Assembly (NCBI GenBank): GCA_016859345.1
Contig: CM029131.1
Location: forward strand, 13,496,429 to 13,560,428
Reading direction: 5' to 3'
From: Istiophorus platypterus
Lineage: Eukaryota; Chordata; Actinopteri; Istiophoriformes; Istiophoridae
DNA: 64,000 nt
In this document: positions 40,663-49,430 of the stretch, piece after piece
Layout: each line of letters begins with the position of its first letter
Numbering within the stretch: the stretch's first letter is position 1
Translations under genes and position numbers: made by a program
Notes under the pieces: generated by a model
The model's database searches: none
Seen by the model: only the letters and a program-made list of their open reading frames with translations
Told to the model about the DNA's origin: nothing

Positions 40663-42857
40663 AGGTTTCCCAGTGCAGAGTGATTAGGAGCCCATTTAAT
40701 CTGAGAGCTTATCCTCTGACTGTCCAGGAGCCGGTTGGAGCAGAATTAGACGGCGCCGTAACCTAGACGAGGGTCTCGGTCACCTGTGAGAGCCGCGTCC
40801 TAAGTGAGGGTCTCCACTGTCAGATGCCAGTGAAATGAAGGGGCAACGTCTAAAGGGCCACATCACACCGATGCACGGTGGGGTTTTCGAATCTGAATAT
40901 CAAAGCTCTTGAGTCGCTGGAGTAAAAACTGACCTGAAGGATAAAGAGTCATTGGTTGTGATCTTTGCTTTTTCTTAAAGAAAAAAAAGGTGAAGTTGTC
41001 ATAGAGTTCGGAGAGAATGTCCCCATTAAACTGCTTAAATCTGTAAAATGTGCGAGTGGCAACTAATTTGATCATCAGTTAATCATTACAGTAACTTCTC
41101 AAGCAAAAATATTAAAAAAAATATTAAACAATTGTAGATCAGAGCTTCTGAAATGAACAGACTTTGTCATGTATCACTTGGACTTTTGGACTTTTGCTAA
41201 ATATCTAAATGATACTGAAAACTATAAACAGCAGCAGCCCCTTTAGGCTCTTCTGTTGCTGTACCTGGATCATTTTTACAGTAAGTCTTTCTTTATGAAA
41301 ATGACCATGATGACTGAATAACGTTCACATAAACAGTTAAACATGATCAATATTCCCGATATTCTATGACAGCTCATTGTTGAAAATGAAACGAATCGTG
41401 CAGCTGTGCTCCAGAAATAAAAAGCTCAGAGCGTGAACTCTGATCTATTGACAGACAGGGTGAAGTGTTGTCAGAACAAACATAATAAACTTCCCTCCAT
41501 TGCTCTAGCTGCAGCCCCAGAAAAATGGTGATCCTGAGACGAAGCAGAATGGCGCATGAAAAAGTTTTGGCTTGGAAACATGAATATTAAACGGGGACGC
41601 GAATGAAAATTGGCAAGCCATGTTTTTAAAAGGCAGTGACGAGGTGAAACATGTTCAATCTGCCATCCGACATCGCTGGGGCCAACGTTTGTCTTCACTG
41701 CAACTGGTTTATGTTCGTTTAAAAGCAGAAAAACTCTGAAAAATATGAGGAGACACCACGTCATCATGACCCCAACCTTAATACACACCCAGACCCCGAA
41801 GCACTTTATGTAAATGTCGATTTGGATCCAGATAACCAATGGCCACAGACAAGGCGGTGCCACTCTTCCAGTCTGACGAGGGGCTCTGTCAAGAGCCAGT
41901 GCCGGAGTTTGGTAATTTCATGTTCAGCACTCAACAAATGCAGACTCAAAAAAAAAGAAAAGTCCGTTAACAAACTGACTCATCTTTGTGCTTTTTATTT
42001 TTAACAACTAACAGCAACAAGTTGCCCAGCAGCTGGATGGACAGAAATCCATGGCAGATTTTATTAGCTGCAGACAGTTAACATTAAACCCATCGGCAGC
42101 TCAGACTACAAAAATCAAACAACAGGCTACTGTTTATTCGTCCTGTAAGCAGCTTGGTCAGAGGCCGAGAGAAGCAGACGTCCATGTCTCCGCTGGTCAA
42201 AACACCCGACCCGGGTGAAAAAGTCCGGGTTACAGGGTTTAGCCTGAGAGGCCTGGGATGCTGCTTCTCAGGGTCATAACAAGACTAAAAATCATCCTAC
42301 ACAAGTGCGGGGTTTAGGAAACAGTACAGCATATGTATTTTCTGAATAAACCAATCAATCAAAAAGGGGGTTCAGTTTCATGGCAGTCTTGAAAAAGGGT
42401 TCATGAAAACTACATTTAAGCCTGGATCTGGACTTTCAGGTCTCAAACCGTGCAGCGGATCAACATTCGCTCAACCAGTTTAAAAGTGTAATGTTTAATC
42501 TAAAAGTTGCACCTGTGGCAGTGTGTTGGTTGTACACTGGTGTTAATGATGTTCAGGTTAATTTCAGGCTTGTTGGCATCTTTATATCCACCAGCTCCTC
42601 TCGGTTTCCTCCCTACAGCTCCCTTTGTTCCCCAAACAACCAGTTCTGCTTGGAACCATAACGAGGGGGAGGACAGCTACACGACAGTGGCGCATGCCTG
42701 TGTGAGTGTGTGTGGGTGTGTGTTTGTATGTGTTTCCGCCTGCTTACATCATGTGTTAAAGCTGTCCTGCGTGTGGTAATCGCGTGTGCATTTTTTAAAC
42801 CTAAACTCAGCCACCCACTCTGTTGCTTTGGTGCTGCTGGATGCTGGGTATCAAAGG

Positions 42858-42910
<53 letters not shown>

Positions 42911-45900
42911 TTGTCATCTGCCCTCCAATGGATTTGAGCCTTATGTAAGAGTGTTAAGCAGCGGAGAGGCAGAGCAAGGTGACGTCGCTCGGCCAGCGGC
43001 AGATTACAGGACATGCAGCCAACATGTAGCCAGGAAGAATAACACACAAACACACTTCTGGTGCTCACATTGACTTATTCCAAAAAAAGAATCAGGAGCC
43101 ATAAACATGACGGTGTACTCATTCATCTGGATCCACAAAGGAAAATAAGATAGCAGAGGTCATTTTCTACTGAAACCCATGTGTTCATTAATCTTCCTGG
43201 GTGTCAAACTGGGCTGATCAATAATAAATTTACTATTATATTAGTTAAATCATTAGTTCAGACACTTCAGAAACAGAAGTGAGAAGGACTATGATCCTGC
43301 TCTGGATGAAGGGTCTGTTTTCTCCTGCACCTTCAAATCTCAGATATAAAGCTGTAATGTTACTGATCAGGAGTAAACTTTAAACAAGACCTGGAGATTC
43401 TCAGCTTCATTATCTCTTTGACTTTTCTGCTTCTTTTCTCTCTGTTGCTTCGCTGTTTGATTGTCTGAATCTCGATCTTTGTTTCTTGTATATTTCTCTG
43501 AGAATAACCAAGTTAAATAAAATTACCAGAGCTGAAATGATCAGACCATTAATCGCTTAGTTGGTAACAAGATTTTTTTTAAGCAAACATTTCAGACACC
43601 TGCTGTTTCTAGCTTCTCAGATGAGAAAATTTAATACTTTTCATTGTCACACATGATATCAAACCTAATACGCCTGGATTTTGGTCAAACAAGTCATTTG
43701 AAGACATCGTCTAGGACCATGGGAAATGTTAAATATTACAAATCCTTATTTACTCTAATTTTAGAATAAATCCATTAATTGATAATATGAATGCCAGATC
43801 AATAATAACTAAAAAAAAAAATTGAAAATAATAGTTACATAAAATGACCAAATTATTTCAAGGCTGCTACTGATTATCTAGATGATTTTAAGATTAAATG
43901 AAAATGAAACAAAGTTCTTGTTGAAATGTGAGATTTTTACCAAACGTGATTACATTTAGTTCATAAAGATAAGGAACCAAGACCAGCAGAAAATCCTCAA
44001 ATCTGAAGAATGAATTCAATAATTAATCAATTTCCAAATATGTCATTGTTTGTCTTCGCTGAGTGTGTGGACTCAATTTTTCCTTGGACTGATTGATCTG
44101 TCTATTTAGCAACAGCAGATATACCCTCAGGACAATCTTATCAGAGGACAACTGTGAAGGACAATGTCTCACACACAGCCACCGGTGTTTGCATCACTTC
44201 TCAGGACACTGCATTGTCTTACCCACTGCTAACCACTACTTATCTCAACCCAAACCTTAACTGAGTCTTAAATTCAATGATTTATGTTGTGGGTTGTTGC
44301 TTTTTGTCCCCACAACTGACTGTCTGAACAGACCTGTGTCCCCACAACGTTAGTTATATAAACACTACGTACACACAATTGCTGTCGGGGGCCACGAAGC
44401 ATAAAGTACAAGACTCAAACACACCCTCTGCTGCACTTTAAGGGGGTGTGTGGTGCTACTTCACTGCTTCCAACAGCCTGTTCAAATAAGGCAGCACATC
44501 CCTCTCAACCACACACACACAGACACACACAGATGTGCTGCCAAGGTCCAATTTGGGTCTTAAGAGGAAGTAGGGAGGAGGAGGAGGAGGAGGAGGACGC
44601 AGAGCACACATCCAGACCTCCCACACATGCTCTTTGACCCCAGAGCGACCTCTGGCACTGGGGCGACACAGCAGCCGCTAATAAGCACCGAGAGGGGCCG
44701 TAAAACCACGAGAGTGTCTAAGGGACGGAAGAGGAGAGTGGCAAGAGACTCAGAAATGAGACAAAAACGTGCAACACTTCCCAGCTGATTTATATTCGCA
44801 CACCATCTGAAAAAAACCTTAGGTGCATCGACACAGAGCAGAAAAGCTTCAGCCCGACCCTGGAACTGAGACACAGTTGACTTGCGGTCAAAACAGCCAC
44901 AGATGAACAAGACAGTTGAAATGGAAAAATCCAATCTGAATGTAAACGTCTCCTATTAAAATCAGAATAAGTTACTTTCAAGATGTTAATATATTGACAA
45001 TTTTCATCAGGTTTTCTCCAGCATCCAACAGAGTGATGAGTCTCCCTAAACATTGCACACAGACATAAAACACATTTTCCTTTAGGACTCAGAGTGATTT
45101 ACACTCTCTTGGGATAACATATATCCATATCCATCACTAGCACATGTCCATAAATCTGCTGAGAAATCATAGAAAAAAAAGACCCTTCAGAACTGAGAAT
45201 CATTGCATTTTTTAGTTTTCTGCAGTCAAAGTAACTCAGTGATACGTCAGAGAAAGGATCTGCTAACAGCCAACTCAGCGGGACTTTAGTAGGGAGCGTT
45301 GCAATGTTACACACAGAACAAGAACCTTCACACGTCTAAAACAAATAATGTCACTTATCTAAAAGCAGTAAACAGCCCGTTTGTCCCTGAGAGGAGGCCA
45401 CAAACGACCATATTACACGCAGACTCTGACCGAGCAGAGAAACTCACTGTAGCGAAGTCTGTTGGGGTCAAACATGTTTTGTTGAATCCGGCAGTTTCCT
45501 CACAGAGACTGGTCCAGCGGCTTGAGTCTCCTGGTCTGGTTCAGTCAGCTGTTTCTAGGCTGCGGTTCACATTCACACTCCGGTCCAGTTATTTTAACAC
45601 ACACACCAGAAGTCAGTGCTCCACTGGCCTGAAACTCCCTGCAGAAACGACCCAATCCAAATGGAGCAGTCAAGGTGGACAGACCAAAATAAGGACCAAG
45701 TCCCAGCTGGAGACTCAGAGAACTGGGACGGTCCTTGGCCCAGTGTTGATATCCCACAATCCTCGTCTCCTCACCTCTGTGACCCCTCTACCAAACTTCA
45801 GTGGATGTCCATGTGTCCCCATTTGATCTCTGGCTACCTTATCACTTTAGCAAACACTATATGAGCTAAAAGCATCTCCATACAATCATGTTAGCGTAGC

Positions 45901-46688
45901 ATCTGTGTTAGTTAAAGCAGCTTCATGCTAACACGCTAACGATATGTGGGGCTGCAATCATTATTCAACTAATTGATCAATTGATCGGAGAACTGTTATG
46001 ATAATCGGTTAAGAACAGATGTACGGAAGGCCGGACTAGTGAGAAAGAAACAAAAAAAGAGTGAAGGCAGAAGGAGGGGAGGAAACAAGGAGAGATTAAA
46101 GTCAAGAAACAACAAGCTAAGGAGGAAAAGAAGAGAAAGAGAGAGAAAGAAAGGAAATAAAGAGAGGGAAATAGGGAGGGAATAATGGATGAGGGGGAGG
46201 AAAAGAAGAGGAGGGGAGAAGGAAAGAAAAGAATGTAATGGGGAGGTAATTACAGAGAGGAGGAAAAAACAAGGGATGTATGGGAGATAAGAGAGGATAA
46301 TAGTGAAGAAAGGGAAGAAAGAGGAAAAGAAGGATGTGATGGATACAAGAGCAATAAAAGCAAAGGGAGGAGGAGAGGAAGAAATAAAGAGAAAACTAGT
46401 GAGGAAAGAGAAGGAAAGAAGGAATAAAGCAATCAAGACAGCAGGGAGGGAAGGACGGAGGAAAGAAGAGATGGGAGATAAAGAGGAGGAGGAGCAGGAA
46501 GGAAAAAATGAGACGAGGAAGATGGGAGGGAATGAAAGAGGTAAACAAGGAGGGGAAAATGGAGGAGGGCAAGAAGGAGGGGGGGTCACCTCTCCATCAT
46601 CCCTCCATCTCTGTACTCACTGCAGCGTTTCTCCTAATAGGATTTTATCCCTATTATGCCCATTGTACTGGAGACTCAAGTATCGCTC

Positions 46689-46727
<39 letters not shown>

Positions 46728-47067
46728 ACATCTGCCTTTGTGAGGACCAACTTGAATTTTAGACCTTGAGAGAACAGTTCACAGTTCTCGCTTCTTTTGG
46801 GGTGGGGGGGCAGGAATCAGGTTAAAATGTCCACAAGGGTCCCCACAAATATGGTCATGGCAAATTCTAGTGTAAGCAGGCCTAGTTTATGTATAAAAGG
46901 AAAGCAGCGGGGGAGAGGGATCAAAGCTTTAACTAACGCTTCATCTGCAGTGTGAAGCTGCAAGTCGAACCATTTGATGAGAGTGTGTGTGTGTGTTTGT
47001 GTGTGTGTGAGAGAAAAAGTCGAGGAGATTGAGAAAGAGAGAGAGTCTTCTTTCTTAGCTTTTTTCT

Positions 47068-47122
<55 letters not shown>

Positions 47123-47230
47123 AATTGATGCAAACATAGACCCAGTAATTGGCAACCGTGTGTGTGTGTGGCTTTTGACACACATGTAGCGCACATTACT
47201 TCTGCATGGCTGTGGATATAGGTCACACAT

Positions 47231-47271
<41 letters not shown>

Positions 47272-49398
47272 CCCTCCGCCCAGAAAACACCCACATCCAC
47301 ACCCTTTCACACACACATTCCCCTACATTTACTCCCTATAGACGATGGCTGCATGCTAACACACTCACACACGCACACACGCACACACACCAGTAGAATC
47401 CATTAAGATACAGTGGGGTCAGGGTGGATGGGTGGGGCCGCTCGGTGTGTTGGTGTGTGTCTGAGAGTCTGGGTCTTCGTCTACTTATTCTTATAATCAA
47501 TTAATCCGCCAATTATTTCCTTGATTAGCTGATTTATTTGTTGGTTTTTTGAATGTCAAGAAAAAACTGGATTTTTCAAATACTTGTCTCTGTTTTTGAA
47601 GGAAAGACAAACAGTACCTGACTGGAATAGCACTGTTGGCTGACAGACACACATAAATTTAAAATAATATGATATATTTTGCCCCCCCAAGTTATAGAGA
47701 GCAGCCTCCAGCAATTCAAATCAAGTCAGTCCCACGTTTGAAGAGGACGACAAAGGACTCGCTTAGATTTGAATTTTGAAGTTTTTATGACCCAGCATCA
47801 TCAGTTTAAAAGGGAACTTTAACTTTTTAATAAGTTGGTAAAACTATAAAGTGAAACAGCCCCCCATCCCCACCCCCCAACCATGATGAACACAGGTCGC
47901 CTCCAGAACTAACACACTACCTGCCATAGGCTGTAATCTGGCAGCTCATTGAAGGTTACTGCTGATGTGACCTGCAGCCTCTTCGACCATGACTCAGGAA
48001 TTCTAAAAATGTGGAAGCCATGCCCCCGTCCAACCTCCTTGTTGCCCCCCCCACACACACACACACCTCACCTCACACCACACAACCCTCTGCTAAACCT
48101 GTAAGTCGACCTCCGAGGCTGGGATCAGAGACCTGGAGAATCCCTGCCTGAGGAAAAGTCATGAAAACCTCGAACCAGGAAGGAGGATAAAGCTTTTCTT
48201 ATCTTCTTCTTTAAAGCGCTCTGACCTAAAACCAGAAAGGTGGAGGTGGTTGAACTTGGCAGCTACCAGGCGACAATGTGGACCCAAAAGATGAATATAA
48301 AGCAGGGCTAAACAACATGATGTAATGTTTCTATGACAGTAAACTGTCACATTTGACTGATGGCTGAAATGAGACCCACAGACAGGTCTCAGGAACAATC
48401 AGTCCTGAACCTGTAGTCTCTATTTCGGGTCAGGGAATGTTTGTTCTGTGGAGCTGGCAGTAATTTATTCAGCCATTAAACCAGACACACACACATACAG
48501 TGCCACGGAATGAACGAGCTGCAGAGCTGTCAACATGTGAAACTCCTGCTGCTGCAGCTGGAAGCTCCAACATCTGGAGGGAGTCTGGTAGAGAAACAGT
48601 GAGGGACTAGGACAGGAAGACATACATCTGCCTGCCTGCCTGCCTGCCTGTCTATCTGTCTGTCTGTCTGTCTGTCTGTCTAGTTCTGAACAGAACACGT
48701 CCACTTCCTCTCCCATCATGTTTTCCATCCGTCCCATCTCGATGGAAAGAGGATGCTGACAGGGTGTGTTGTTTGCGTTGGTGTAAAAATATGTGTGTGT
48801 GTGTGTGTGTGTGCGCACGCGCAGATAAAAAAACATGGGCCGGTATTGTCAAACTGTCACAACCTCGCCGGAGCTGCCCTAACTGCCCCCACATGACCAG
48901 ACGTCTGGGCCTTTCTTCTCAGGACAAATGTGGAAGGGAAAACGGGTTCTGATCTCCAGGCTCAGACTCAAACTCGGCTCCCTGCTCCTACTTCCCCTCT
49001 GACTTCATTTTCCCCCTCGTTGCTATTTTAAACCCATTTTTCCTGCTTGCTTCTCTTTTTCTGGATGTTTTTCTTCTTGTTTCTCCTGGAAAAAAAAAAT
49101 CATACCATTTCTCTCTTGCCGTCTTTGATTGTTATCTCCTCTTTTTCAAGGTGAGATGGCTTTATAACTCCTGAGGGATCATATTTTCATCTCGCCTGCG
49201 CAAATGACTCATTTCTGTCTTCTTTGGTTTATTTATGCTTTAAAATCAGTTTGCTTCTGAAGGACAAAAACGAACACAGAAAGCTAAAGTGAGCTCAGGG
49301 TAATGAAAGACAAACAGCGGTGGCTGGTCGTCGCTGACACAACCAAACATCACCCTGCTGTCCAAAACAAACAAACAAAACACACACACACACACACA

Positions 49399-49430
<32 letters not shown>

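Noticed and set aside
45299..45826. 175-codon plus-strand open frame
   Set aside because: Mixed composition but no recognisable domain, and overlapped by other open frames. No splice signals fit a coding exon convincingly.
45996..46743. 197- and 146-codon open frames
   Set aside because: Low-complexity translation of a polypurine tract.
46817..47316. 165- and 127-codon minus-strand open frames
   Set aside because: Made of CVCVCV and SLSLSL stretches from CA and GA microsatellites.
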